A stretch of DNA of 9,932 nucleotides, taken from positions 1 to 9,932 of the forward strand of contig PLXT01000135.1 in the NCBI GenBank assembly GCA_003151535.1, written 5' to 3'. This document shows positions 1 through 6,263 of the stretch, in pieces. Numbering within the stretch: position 1 is the first letter of the stretch; every line of letters starts with the position of its first letter. The notes beneath the pieces were generated by a model, which saw only the letters and a program-made list of their open reading frames with translations, was not told the origin of the DNA and ran no database searches. Position numbers and translations under genes: made by a program. This DNA is from Methanobacterium sp. (GTDB taxonomy: Archaea; Methanobacteriota; Methanobacteria; Methanobacteriales; Methanobacteriaceae).

Positions 1-33
1 AAAAAACTAATATTGACTCAACCTCACTCTTAT

Positions 34-41
34 AAAAAAAA
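34..41 (-). terminator. U-tract terminator after the VOC gene
   Basis: A run of eight A on the given strand reads as U8 in the minus-strand transcript, about 20 bases after the stop codon of the VOC gene. Archaeal transcription commonly ends at such U-rich tracts without a hairpin. No stem is visible here. Confidence 0.4.
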
Positions 42-60
42 TGAATAATTTATATAAAAT

Positions 61-420
61 TTAATCCATTTTAGGTTCCATTATTGCAAAAATGTTTCCC
101 TCGGTGTCCTTGAATGATCCCATTATACCCATTTTAGGAATTTCCATTTTTTCGGACATATTGGTTCCACCTTCCTTCTCGATTTTTTTTGCAAAATCAT
201 CGTATGAATCCACACCTATAGTATTTCTGACCATTTCTCCCATTTCTTTGGTCATTATAGCTCCATTAATACCAGGTTCTTCATCAGGGCCCGTTGTTAT
301 AAGCCAGTAGTCAAAAGGACCATCCCATTTTTCAATCTTCCATCCGAATACATCTTCATAGAATTTTATTGCCCGTCCAGGATCGTCTGCAGGAATTTCA
401 AACCATATAACTTTCGGCAT
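61..420 (-). CDS. VOC family (glyoxalase/bleomycin-resistance fold) protein
   Basis: This 119-residue protein has the length of a single-chain VOC protein made of two beta-alpha-beta-beta-beta modules. The N-terminus (FEIPADDPGRAIKFYEDVFG, residues 7-26) matches the first module of this subfamily, where an Asp/Arg-rich turn precedes the FYxxxFGW helix. The C-terminal module ends in GSFKDTEGNIFAIMEP, the usual GxFxDxxGNxFxxxE signature with Glu near residue 115. Glu8 and Glu115 could be part of a metal site, but a full set of metal ligands is not obvious, so catalytic activity is uncertain. The start is well supported by GGAGTGAT 6-13 bases upstream on the minus strand. It is divergent from the SGNH hydrolase gene and appears monocistronic. 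The substrate cannot be told from sequence; VOC proteins include dioxygenases, isomerases and resistance proteins. Confidence 0.88.
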   Translation of the reverse strand: MPKVIWFEIPADDPGRAIKFYEDVFGWKIEKWDGPFDYWLITTGPDEEPGINGAIMTKEMGEMVRNTIGVDSYDDFAKKIEKEGGTNMSEKMEIPKMGIMGSFKDTEGNIFAIMEPKMD

Positions 421-523
421 GTAATATCACTCCTTTTTTAATAGAATCCAAAAAATGTTTTGGTGTATTTTCAATTCAATCACCTAATTACACCTTAATA
501 GTGTTTTATTCAGTATGATAAAT

Positions 524-551
524 ATATGTTATAATCCAATATGTTATAATC
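524..551. repeat. Two 13-bp direct repeats, possible regulatory site
   Basis: The sequence ATATGTTATAATC occurs at 524-536 and again, identically, at 539-551, a period of 15 bases. The second copy ends 6 bases before the TATA-like box of the SGNH hydrolase gene. The position would suit an activator site, or the repeat may simply duplicate a TATA-like element (each copy contains TTATAA). No protein partner can be named. Confidence 0.4.
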
Positions 552-557
552 TGAAAA

Positions 558-565
558 TTTATAAA
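558..565 (+). promoter_or_regulatory. TATA-like box of the SGNH hydrolase gene
   Basis: TTTATAAA lies about 41 bases before the ATG at 603. Archaeal transcription begins roughly 25 bases downstream of the box, so the leader would be only about 15 bases. This agrees with the absence of a ribosome binding site before the start codon. Confidence 0.5.
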
Positions 566-602
566 CAAATTATTATTACAACTAACCCATAAATCATAAA
601 CC

Positions 603-1238
603 ATGACAAAAAAAACTGTTCTTTGCTATGGTGACTCAATTACATGGGGTTATAATCCAGCAAACCAGAACAGAATGAAATGGAATGAAAGATGGGCAGG
701 GATACTGGCCAATGGATTGAATGAGGATTATCTAGTTATTGAAGAAGGATTAAAGGGTAGAACAACAACCTGGAATGATCCAATTGATGGTGCAAGTAAA
801 AACGGGTTAAATTATCTTATACCCTGCCTTGACAGCCATAAACCTATAGATCTGTGCATACTACTTTTGGGACTAAATGACCTTAAGAAACGATTTTCAC
901 TTCCATCAATTGAAATTGCACGAGGAATAACGGTAATAATAGAAGTTATAAAGAAGAGTGGAACGGGTATAGGAGGTTCAGCACCTAAAATACTGTTACT
1001 AACTCCACCAATCATTAACCCTGTAGAGGGATTATCCCAAGAATTTCGAAATTCACATAATAAATCACGTAAATTGCCGGGTTACTATGCAAAAATTGCC
1101 AGGGACTACGGCATAGAATTTCTTGACATATCAAAAATAATAAATGTCAGTGAACTGGATGGAGTGCACATCGATGTGGATGAACAGCTTAAACTGGGGA
1201 ATCTTGTTATAAAAAAAGTTAAAGAGATCATGGAATAG
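603..1238 (+). CDS. SGNH/GDSL-family hydrolase (arylesterase-like)
   Basis: This 211-residue protein has all the blocks of an SGNH hydrolase. Block I is YGDSITWG with nucleophile Ser12. The GLKGRTTTWNDP segment (49-60) resembles the GLxGRTT signature of the arylesterase subgroup. Block III is GLND (Gly90, Asn92, Asp93), and the catalytic dyad is DGVH (Asp186, His189). No signal peptide is present, so it should act in the cytoplasm on ester or acyl substrates; the true substrate is unknown. No Shine-Dalgarno motif precedes the ATG, and a TATA-like box at 558-565 predicts a very short leader, so translation may be nearly leaderless. The gene converges on the DUF4013 gene with only 31 bases between their stops. 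SGNH hydrolases of this subgroup are more typical of bacteria, so acquisition by transfer is possible but not shown. Confidence 0.9.
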   Translation: MTKKTVLCYGDSITWGYNPANQNRMKWNERWAGILANGLNEDYLVIEEGLKGRTTTWNDPIDGASKNGLNYLIPCLDSHKPIDLCILLLGLNDLKKRFSLPSIEIARGITVIIEVIKKSGTGIGGSAPKILLLTPPIINPVEGLSQEFRNSHNKSRKLPGYYAKIARDYGIEFLDISKIINVSELDGVHIDVDEQLKLGNLVIKKVKEIME

Positions 1239-1269
1239 GAAAAAAATATTAGATTTTGATTATAACTCC

Positions 1270-2070
1270 CTATTTCTTCATGTAGAAAAGTGCAGACGAT
1301 CTTGCAAAGTACATGTAGAGATATGGAATTAAAACAACTGAAATTATTAATCCTCCAATATCAATATTATGGATTAAATTGAAAATTCCCAGTGTAAATG
1401 ATCCTAAAAATGTTAAAATTGCTATGAAAATGAGTCCACTTGATAAATACCATAATATTAAGTTAATCCATCCTATAATTCCGATTTTATCGAATATTTC
1501 ACGGATTCTAAATGCTGAAACAAGTTCACCATTATTAGCTGCCATATGTACCAGTGAAACAATAAATAGGGGCAATACCACAACCATGTACATCATTGCT
1601 AAGAAAATTCCAACACCAATCCCCAGACTCATAAGAATCGTAATTATATTTTGCAGATTGAAACCATTGTTAATGGCATGATTAATTATAATTCCCAAAG
1701 CCGCCGAAGAAAATACTGCAAAAATGGATATGGTTAGGATAATTGGTATCATATAAACAATACCAACTATGAATACTTTAATACCGTCTGATAACTTTTC
1801 ATTTACAGCACCAAATTGTGGAAGCTTTTTAGCTCCTGAAAGCGACAATTTCATGATTTTCAAGAAGTAACCAGTAAAGTAGATACTCACAATTAATTCA
1901 AGAATAACTAAAAGTAGAATTAGTCCAGGGTTAGTCAAACCATTTAAGGCGAAAAATCCCTTAAATACTGCTGTTGTGGTAAATAATCCTATAAATCCGT
2001 ATATTAATACCTTTTTCCAATCAGAAAGCGGATATCTTAATGCATCTTCAACTATTTCCCCAATATTCAT
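1270..2070 (-). CDS. DUF4013 domain membrane protein
   Basis: This 266-residue protein is almost entirely hydrophobic helices. The short cytosolic start (MNIGEIVEDALRYPLSDWKK) is the recognisable opening of DUF4013 proteins, which are frequent in Methanobacteriales. About six membrane segments follow, roughly at residues 20-40, 48-72, 95-125, 138-170, 198-222 and 232-258, so it is an integral membrane protein. No catalytic motif is visible and the function of the family is unknown. The ATG is preceded by a strong GGAGGCGG ribosome binding site (about 6 bases spacing). The gene is divergent from the SpoIIM-family gene, and the two membrane proteins share a 206-base promoter region, which hints at related roles but does not prove it. 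Confidence 0.85.
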   Translation of the reverse strand: MNIGEIVEDALRYPLSDWKKVLIYGFIGLFTTTAVFKGFFALNGLTNPGLILLLVILELIVSIYFTGYFLKIMKLSLSGAKKLPQFGAVNEKLSDGIKVFIVGIVYMIPIILTISIFAVFSSAALGIIINHAINNGFNLQNIITILMSLGIGVGIFLAMMYMVVVLPLFIVSLVHMAANNGELVSAFRIREIFDKIGIIGWINLILWYLSSGLIFIAILTFLGSFTLGIFNLIHNIDIGGLIISVVLIPYLYMYFARSSALFYMKK

Positions 2071-2106
2071 ATATCCGCCTCCATTATTTTTGTTATATAT
2101 TTTTAA

Positions 2107-2117
2107 AGATATATATT
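2107..2117 (-). promoter_or_regulatory. TATA-like box of the DUF4013 gene
   Basis: On the minus strand an AATATATATCT element lies about 40 bases upstream of the ATG. Initiation about 25 bases downstream would give a short leader that still carries the GGAGGCGG ribosome binding site at 2077-2084. Other AT-rich elements nearby (2091-2100) are alternatives. Confidence 0.35.
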
Positions 2118-2194
2118 GATACGAAAATTTATTTCTGTTGATTAACTAATTTTTATTGAGAGCATTTAAATATAATTGTAATAATACGATTTTG

Positions 2195-2206
2195 TATACT
2201 ATATTA
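2195..2206 (+). promoter_or_regulatory. TATA-like box of the SpoIIM-family gene
   Basis: TATACTATATTA would direct initiation near 2226, giving a leader of about 50 bases that contains the palindrome at 2231-2242 and the GGGGAG ribosome binding site. The local AT-richness leaves other choices open. Confidence 0.4.
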
Positions 2207-2230
2207 ATAGAGAATAGCCTATTATCTAAA

Positions 2231-2242
2231 TTACAATTGTAA
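2231..2242. promoter_or_regulatory. Palindrome TTACAATTGTAA, operator-like
   Basis: TTACAATTGTAA is a perfect 12-bp palindrome just downstream of the predicted transcription start of the SpoIIM-family gene, a typical place for a repressor site. The half-site AATTGTAA recurs at 2174-2181, upstream of the TATA-like box. A regulator cannot be named. In DNA this AT-rich a 12-bp palindrome can also arise by chance. Confidence 0.4.
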
Positions 2243-2263
2243 ATTATAAGAATGGGATAAATT

Positions 2264-2269
2264 GGGGAG
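2264..2269 (+). promoter_or_regulatory. Ribosome binding site fixing the SpoIIM-family start
   Basis: GGGGAG lies 7 bases before the ATG at 2277. The frame is open back to a TTG at 2262, but that codon overlaps the binding site itself, so translation from TTG would use no leader signal. ATG 2277 is the better start. Confidence 0.7.
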
Positions 2270-2276
2270 AAATAGA

Positions 2277-2933
2277 ATGTCAAAAGTAACATCAACAGAT
2301 AATGATTTTTTGCATACAAGCTATGATTATTTTGTAGGTTTGTATCATCGAAATGTGAAGTTTATGGGCTTTTCAGCTGCTATATTTTTTATAGCTCTAA
2401 TTATTGGCGGTTTATTGGGTTATTTCCTACCACGCTCTGTTGAAAATTTCCTTATAAATATAGTTAAGTCCGACCGAATCTTTGCACGTCAACACGGTAT
2501 AACAACACTTTCAATACTCACACATAACCTACAAAGCTTATTTATTACATTTTTAGGTGGTATCATTGGTCTAATAACATTTGGTGCGCTATTTCTAAAT
2601 GGATTCATCTATGGATCGTTTTTAGGATATCTTGGATCCAACCACTTAACAAGTTCAACCCTAGGACCACTTTCTCCTAAACTGTTCATAATTTATACGG
2701 TACCACACGGAATATTTGAAATTTCAGGATTTATTATAGCTGGTGCAGCAGGATTCAGACTCACAAAAATAATTTATAACTTGTTAAGAAGTGACGACAA
2801 TTTGAGCGACCATTATTGGGAATTTAAAGATGCATTGGCTCTTTTTATAATTGCAATTGTTTTAATTGTAATTGCAGCAATTATTGAAGCCAATTACACC
2901 CTACCATTGGGAAATTATATAACACATCTTTAA
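2277..2933 (+). CDS. SpoIIM/DUF95 family integral membrane protein
   Basis: From ATG 2277 the protein has 218 residues. It shows the SpoIIM (stage II sporulation protein M, DUF95) pattern. The first membrane helix (about 31-51) ends in GYFLP. The central helix region (about 88-120) carries LFLNGFIYGSFLGY. The conserved PHGIFE motif (143-148) heads the next helix (to about 162), and a last helix lies at about 182-207. In Bacillus SpoIIM works in the engulfment complex, but archaea do not sporulate and the archaeal homologues have no assigned role; the name reflects fold family only. The upstream TTG at 2262 was rejected because it overlaps the ribosome binding site. The gene is divergent from the DUF4013 membrane protein gene and convergent with the 90-residue protein gene. 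Confidence 0.88.
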   Translation: MSKVTSTDNDFLHTSYDYFVGLYHRNVKFMGFSAAIFFIALIIGGLLGYFLPRSVENFLINIVKSDRIFARQHGITTLSILTHNLQSLFITFLGGIIGLITFGALFLNGFIYGSFLGYLGSNHLTSSTLGPLSPKLFIIYTVPHGIFEISGFIIAGAAGFRLTKIIYNLLRSDDNLSDHYWEFKDALALFIIAIVLIVIAAIIEANYTLPLGNYITHL

Positions 2934-2953
2934 CCTAATAACTTAAAAAAAAA

Positions 2954-2990
2954 ATAGAATTATTAATGGAGAATACAGGTATAATTCTAT
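2954..2990. terminator. Inverted repeat between convergent genes, possible bidirectional terminator
   Basis: ATAGAATTAT (2954-2963) and ATAATTCTAT (2981-2990) are perfect 10-bp inverted arms separated by 17 bases. They fill most of the 59-base gap between the stop of the SpoIIM-family gene and the stop of the 90-residue gene. A run of ten A precedes the left arm (2945-2954), which would be a U-tract for the minus-strand transcript. The stem is AT-rich and therefore weak, and protein binding is an alternative role. Confidence 0.45.
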
Positions 2991-2992
2991 GA

Positions 2993-3265
2993 CTAAAATT
3001 CTTCAGGCTTTAAACTTTTAATCTCGGATATAAAATATGATAAATCGTTAAGAGCCATTGCTCTAGCCTGTTCTTCATAAATTCCCAGTTGTTTAAGTGT
3101 TTTAAATTTATTAATTAAATCATCACAACGAACTACAAATTCGCTACCAGACAAATCTTTACCCTTTTTAATCAGAGTAAGATCATCCAATAACTCCTGA
3201 TACTCATTTACACATTCTTCATATCTCATAAGTTCTGCATCTCGATCAATCACCAATATAAACAT
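2993..3265 (-). CDS. Hypothetical small acidic protein, about 90 residues
   Basis: I do not recognise this family. The protein is mostly charged and probably all helical, with an acidic N-terminal half (EECVNEYQELLDDLTLIKKG), a central LSGSEFVVRCDDLINKF segment and a C-terminal helix. There is no signal peptide or membrane segment. The start is uncertain. ATG 3265 touches the GGGAG motif with no spacing, so the in-frame TTG at 3256 (about 9 bases from the motif) or GTG at 3253 may be used, trimming 3-4 residues. A later ATG at 3229 is also possible. A TATA-like element near 3297-3305 would fit a short leader carrying the motif. The gene lies downstream of the broken TPR gene in the same direction, 237 bases away, and probably has its own promoter. 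Coherent amino-acid composition supports it as real. Confidence 0.65.
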   Translation of the reverse strand: MFILVIDRDAELMRYEECVNEYQELLDDLTLIKKGKDLSGSEFVVRCDDLINKFKTLKQLGIYEEQARAMALNDLSYFISEIKSLKPEEF

Positions 3266-3310
3266 CTCCCTAGAATTTTATATGATCAGGTTAAGAATAT
3301 AATTTCTTAT

Positions 3311-3338
3311 TAACATGTAAATGTTACTCTATGTAAAT
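3311..3338. repeat. Overlapping inverted and direct repeats upstream of the 90-residue gene
   Basis: TAACAT and ATGTTA form 6-bp inverted arms around GTAA (3311-3326), and ATGTAAAT occurs at 3315-3322 and again at 3331-3338, one period of 16 bases. They sit upstream of the putative TATA element of the 90-residue gene and could be a regulator site. AT-rich chance similarity is a fair alternative. Confidence 0.25.
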
Positions 3339-3502
3339 ACTATTATTACTTCTTGTTAATTCAGTTTGATTATTTAGTTAAATCTATTAAATGTTTATTG
3401 ATAAACAAGAGAATAAATTTAATTTATAAATTTTTAAACTTTAGAATATTCGATTTATTTTAGTAATTTTGTATGGTAGTTGAAATATTAAGATTGGTTT
3501 CA

Positions 3503-4279
3503 TTATTCATAACTATTTACATCTTGAAGTTTTATTGCTTTTTGAGCTTCTTTGTATTCAGGATCTAATTTTAAAGCAATGTTGTAGCATTCTAAAGCTT
3601 TTGTAGTTTCTTGTAGTTTCTGGTGAGCTTTTCCTTTATTGACATATATCTCACTTACGATATTATTCAACATTTTTTCTGGTAATAACACTTTTCCTTT
3701 AGTCTTATTGGAATTGTAATCTGATATCTTTTTGTTATATATTTCTAATGAACTTTCATAATAAACTATTGCTTCATGGTAATTTCCTTGTTCTGAAAAG
3801 ATAGTTGCTTTATTAGCAAGTGCTGATTCAGATTCAGAGTCTCCATTTAGTATATTATCAATAATTATTTCCGATTCATCATACTGATCAAGTTTTAAAA
3901 GAGCATTTGATTTTATGTTTAATGCATACAATTTTTCTAAAGAATTTTCTGATATTTCAATTAGTTCATTAGATAATTCCAATTGTTTTTGATATTCTTC
4001 CAACATAAAAAGTCCGCTTGCTTTAATAAACAACGCACTAAATACATGAACATTTTCAGGATTTATTTCTAGTAACTTATCAATACTAACATTTGCTTCA
4101 TGAAAATTTCCGATATTAAATAGAGCATATCCCTTAATTATACCATGCATAATCAAAATTAGGATCTATTTCCAATGCTTTATCAAAATATTCCAATGAA
4201 TCTTCATACATTTTCTGATTTATAAGTTTAGCACCATTATTAAGAAGTTCTTCTTTTTAAAACCGTCAAATATACCCAT
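3503..4279 (-). pseudogene. TPR repeat protein, interrupted by two compensating frameshifts
   Basis: The intact gene would begin at ATG 4279, which has a strong GAGGTGG ribosome binding site, and encode about 258 residues. Reading gives MGIFDGFKKK, then a -1 shift within the A-rich bases 4250-4258. The new frame encodes ELLNNGAKLINQKMYEDSLE and FDKALEIDPNFDYAWYN, and a +1 shift at 4136-4137 restores the first frame (KGYALFNIGNFHEA and onward). The rejoined product has about six tetratricopeptide repeats, for example FDKALEIDPN, YDESEIIIDNIL, GNYHEAIVYYESSLEI and ALECYNIALKLDPEY; TPRs are helical hairpins for protein-protein contact. Without the shifts the ATG frame stops after 19 codons. The remaining open frame (from TTG 4156) has no ribosome binding site and begins mid-repeat. 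The total, 777 bases, is a multiple of three. Sequencing error, or a real but decayed gene, are both possible. The protein is soluble; its partner is unknown. Confidence 0.8.
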
Positions 4280-4283
4280 AGAA

Positions 4284-4290
4284 CCACCTC
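4284..4290 (-). promoter_or_regulatory. Ribosome binding site of the TPR gene
   Basis: GAGGTGG on the minus strand sits 4 bases before ATG 4279. It decides that the gene begins there and not at TTG 4156, and so exposes the two frameshifts. Confidence 0.7.
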
Positions 4291-4333
4291 AAATACTCTT
4301 CAGATCCCTATAATCCATTATACTCCAGTTATG

Positions 4334-4343
4334 ACTATAAATC
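4334..4343 (-). promoter_or_regulatory. Candidate TATA-like box of the TPR gene
   Basis: GATTTATAGT on the minus strand would place initiation near 4313-4316 and give a leader of about 35 bases containing the GAGGTGG site. GGATTATAGG closer in is an alternative. Confidence 0.3.
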
Positions 4344-4816
4344 ATATTAGATTTACTTATACCATTGCTAGATGATAGGTTTTCAACATCTGAGTATTTT
4401 ATTGTTTGATAAAATCTCTATTTTGATTTTTTAGACTTCCCATTAATTTTGAACTTATTTTAAGTAATGAGTTTGATGGAGATTTGTAAAACCTAATTTT
4501 ATCATTAATAATCCCTTTTATTTGAGGTATTAAATTTTATTACTATAAAACCTATCCCGATTTTATCGCCCCAACCTTCTAGATCAAATTTTCAAATATC
4601 CATCTAATGAATTTTAACTTCTTAATTTTATATTAATATTGATTGGATAGGTGATGCAAAGAATTTAGAGCTATATAGAGTTCTGAAGATCCCAATACCC
4701 ATAATTAAAGCTACGATGGGAGGGTAGTAAAATTTTATGTAATTATAATATCTACCATCTCTTTTTATCTATAGGCAAACATAACAATATTATCTGGTAT
4801 TAACAATATCAGAAAA
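4344..4816. other. Long intergenic spacer, no supported gene
   Basis: This AT-rich stretch lies between the divergent TPR and nuclease genes. Stops are frequent in all frames, and I see no RNA gene, repeat array or conserved site in it. The only coding-like patch is the short open frame at 4626-4727, listed separately. Confidence 0.5.
4626..4727 (+). pseudogene. Possible remnant of a coding sequence
   Basis: One frame is open for 33 codons after a TAA at 4623 and reads FYINIDWIGDAKNLELYRVL, then KIPIPIIKATMGG, ending at TAG 4725. The residue mix looks like protein, in contrast to the surrounding sequence. There is no usable start codon or ribosome binding site. It may be the 3' remnant of a lost gene or a chance open frame. 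No family is recognised. Confidence 0.2.
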
Positions 4817-4824
4817 TTTATATT
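4817..4824 (+). promoter_or_regulatory. TATA-like box of the EEP nuclease gene
   Basis: TTTATATT predicts initiation near 4845 and a leader of about 28 bases carrying GAGGG at 4860-4864. CTATATTTTA at 4846-4855 is a poorer choice because it would start the transcript at or past the ATG. Confidence 0.4.
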
Positions 4825-4859
4825 CTAAAATAGAGGCATAGTGAGCTATATTTTAAGTT

Positions 4860-4864
4860 GAGGG
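4860..4864 (+). promoter_or_regulatory. Ribosome binding site fixing the EEP nuclease start
   Basis: GAGGG lies 8 bases before ATG 4873. The frame is open back to TTG 4858, but that codon overlaps this site, so ATG 4873 is preferred. Confidence 0.65.
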
Positions 4865-4872
4865 TACAGAAA

Positions 4873-5553
4873 ATGAGAATTTTAAATTTTAATATTCGTT
4901 TTGGTGGGGAGAAGAGATCCTCAAAAATAGTTGATTACCTGTTAAATAATGATTTTGACATGATTGTACTTACAGAATTTGTTAAAAATGATAATGGTCA
5001 AGAAATTATCTCTAAATTAGTTGAAAAAGGTTATAAAACCCAACCATCCAATGAAAATGGTGAATTAGGTTCATTTATAGCTTGTAAAGAGACTTTTGTG
5101 ACTAAAAATGTTGAAGATAGATGGGTTGAGATATATATTCCAAGGATAGATCTTAACGTACTCGGAGTTTATGTACCCGATAAGGCTGGAACAGAAAAGG
5201 ATCTATTTTGGAAGAAAATTTTAGACTATGCAGAAGAGAATGTCGATAAAAAGGTACTGATAACTGGTGACTTTAACAGTTGTACCAAATTAAATTCTGG
5301 CAATCAAACTGAATACAATGCTAAGGACTTATTGAAACTTGGTGAATTAGGATACATTGACTTGTGGAAATACAATTCAACAGCAGAGTCAGAGGGATAT
5401 ACTTGGTTCCACTATTCAGGAACTGGGTTCAGATTGGACTATGCCTTCGTTTCAACAAAGCTTGCTGTAACTTTAGAGGATGTGTCGGTTTACTCAGATT
5501 CACAAATCAGGGAATCAAAAATATCGGATCATTCCCCACTGGTTGTAATTTAA
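4873..5553 (+). CDS. Endonuclease/exonuclease/phosphatase (EEP) family protein, ExoIII-like
   Basis: From ATG 4873 the protein has 226 residues and carries the metal and phosphate site of the DNase I/ExoIII superfamily in order. These are LNFNIRF with Asn7, a DMIVLTEF strand with the metal ligand Glu35, GVYVP with Tyr100 in the ExoIII-type position, TGDFNS with Asp133 and Asn135, RLDYAFVS with Asp189, and SDHSP with Asp219 and His220. The active site is therefore complete, for Mg-dependent hydrolysis of a phosphodiester or related bond. It is shorter than typical ExoIII (about 250-270) and lacks an obvious DNA-lesion-recognition insert, so the substrate may not be abasic DNA; this is inference. 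No signal peptide is present, so it is cytoplasmic. It stands alone between the TPR gene (divergent) and the TMEM175-like gene (convergent). Confidence 0.88.
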   Translation: MRILNFNIRFGGEKRSSKIVDYLLNNDFDMIVLTEFVKNDNGQEIISKLVEKGYKTQPSNENGELGSFIACKETFVTKNVEDRWVEIYIPRIDLNVLGVYVPDKAGTEKDLFWKKILDYAEENVDKKVLITGDFNSCTKLNSGNQTEYNAKDLLKLGELGYIDLWKYNSTAESEGYTWFHYSGTGFRLDYAFVSTKLAVTLEDVSVYSDSQIRESKISDHSPLVVI

Positions 5554-5555
5554 CT

Positions 5556-5602
5556 ATCATTTAAATGATTAATTTGAATATTTTTGTTTTAACTTATTTT
5601 TT
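5556..5602. terminator. Terminator region between the nuclease and channel genes
   Basis: A perfect 14-bp palindrome, ATCATTTAAATGAT (5556-5569), directly follows the nuclease stop codon. It is followed by T-rich tracts at 5580-5590 and 5595-5604 that would end the plus-strand transcript. The palindrome has no loop and is AT-only apart from two pairs, so the T tracts are the stronger signal. Confidence 0.45.
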
Positions 5603-6223
5603 TTATAAACTCATAAGGAATTTTACGATCATCTCGATAGGTAACATGATAATATACACCATTGTAGAGAATTGAGGAATTACATATGAAAGTCCGATAG
5701 CTGCTATTGCCACTAATATGAAGGCTAGGTTAATTTTCTTTGTAAACGATATTTCTGTGTCTGATATTTTTTCATGTATAAAATTTTTATAATCAGCATA
5801 ATGCCAGTTTAAATACAGTAAAGTTGCGATTCCAAGCATGTTAATATTGAAAATGACATTAGAAATGACAAATTGACCATAATCCCCTGTTAAAGACGCT
5901 GAGAATGGAACTAGCACTATAAATAATAACCATATTACATTTATCCAAAGTAAGGTGCCATTCATTTTGTTTATCTGTTTGAAAATTCGATGATGAATTT
6001 TCCAGAAGATTGCAAGCAAAACAAAACTCACAACTAACGATATGAAATTAGGTATAAGATTATAAATAGCAGTTTGAACACTCCCATTTGTTATTGGAGC
6101 ATGTATTACTGGAACAGCTAACCCTAAAACCAGTAAAGTCATTGCTATTGCAAAAATTCCATCTACTAGTGTTTCAAGACGTTTGGTATCCATATATTGA
6201 CTAAAACTTTCAAATTCTTCCAT
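5603..6223 (-). CDS. TMEM175-like (DUF1211) potassium channel protein
   Basis: This 206-residue protein matches the length and layout of prokaryotic TMEM175 proteins, six membrane helices per chain that assemble as potassium channels. The signature sits in helix 1: RLETLVDGIFAIAMTLLVL (15-33) follows the family pattern RxxxFSDGxxAIxxTLLxL. It has Leu-Val-Asp where FSD is usual, so the Arg and Asp are kept but Phe and Ser are replaced. Further helices lie at about 55-75, 88-110, 118-138, 162-180 and 184-204. The ATG has GGAG 10 bases upstream and a TATA-like box (6254-6263) placed to start transcription near 6235. Convergent with the nuclease gene. Ion selectivity with the altered motif cannot be judged from sequence. 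Confidence 0.87.
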   Translation of the reverse strand: MEEFESFSQYMDTKRLETLVDGIFAIAMTLLVLGLAVPVIHAPITNGSVQTAIYNLIPNFISLVVSFVLLAIFWKIHHRIFKQINKMNGTLLWINVIWLLFIVLVPFSASLTGDYGQFVISNVIFNINMLGIATLLYLNWHYADYKNFIHEKISDTEISFTKKINLAFILVAIAAIGLSYVIPQFSTMVYIIMLPIEMIVKFLMSL

Positions 6224-6253
6224 TTTAATTATTCTCCATATAATTGTAAACCT

Positions 6254-6263
6254 AAAATATATT
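6254..6263 (-). promoter_or_regulatory. TATA-like box of the TMEM175-like gene
   Basis: AATATATTTT on the minus strand lies about 35 bases before the ATG at 6223. Initiation near 6235 would leave a leader of about 12 bases, slightly tight for the GGAG at 6234-6237. Confidence 0.35.

Noticed and set aside
92..310. Open frame on the plus strand across the VOC gene
   Set aside because: It is antisense to a well-supported VOC gene with a strong ribosome binding site and has no site of its own.
812..1015. Minus-strand open frame inside the esterase gene
   Set aside because: It lies opposite the SGNH coding sequence with all catalytic blocks; composition shows no independent family.
1379..1681. 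Plus-strand open frame inside the DUF4013 gene
   Set aside because: Antisense shadow; Ile/Pro-rich product without motif or binding site.
4136..4258. Programmed ribosomal frameshifting in the TPR gene
   Set aside because: Two opposite shifts would be needed in one short message, and the A-rich site is not a proper in-frame slippery heptamer with a downstream structure. Indels explain it more simply.
5364..5564. Open frame overlapping the 3' half of the nuclease gene
   Set aside because: Another frame of the EEP coding sequence, which carries the conserved LDYAF and SDHSP motifs here.
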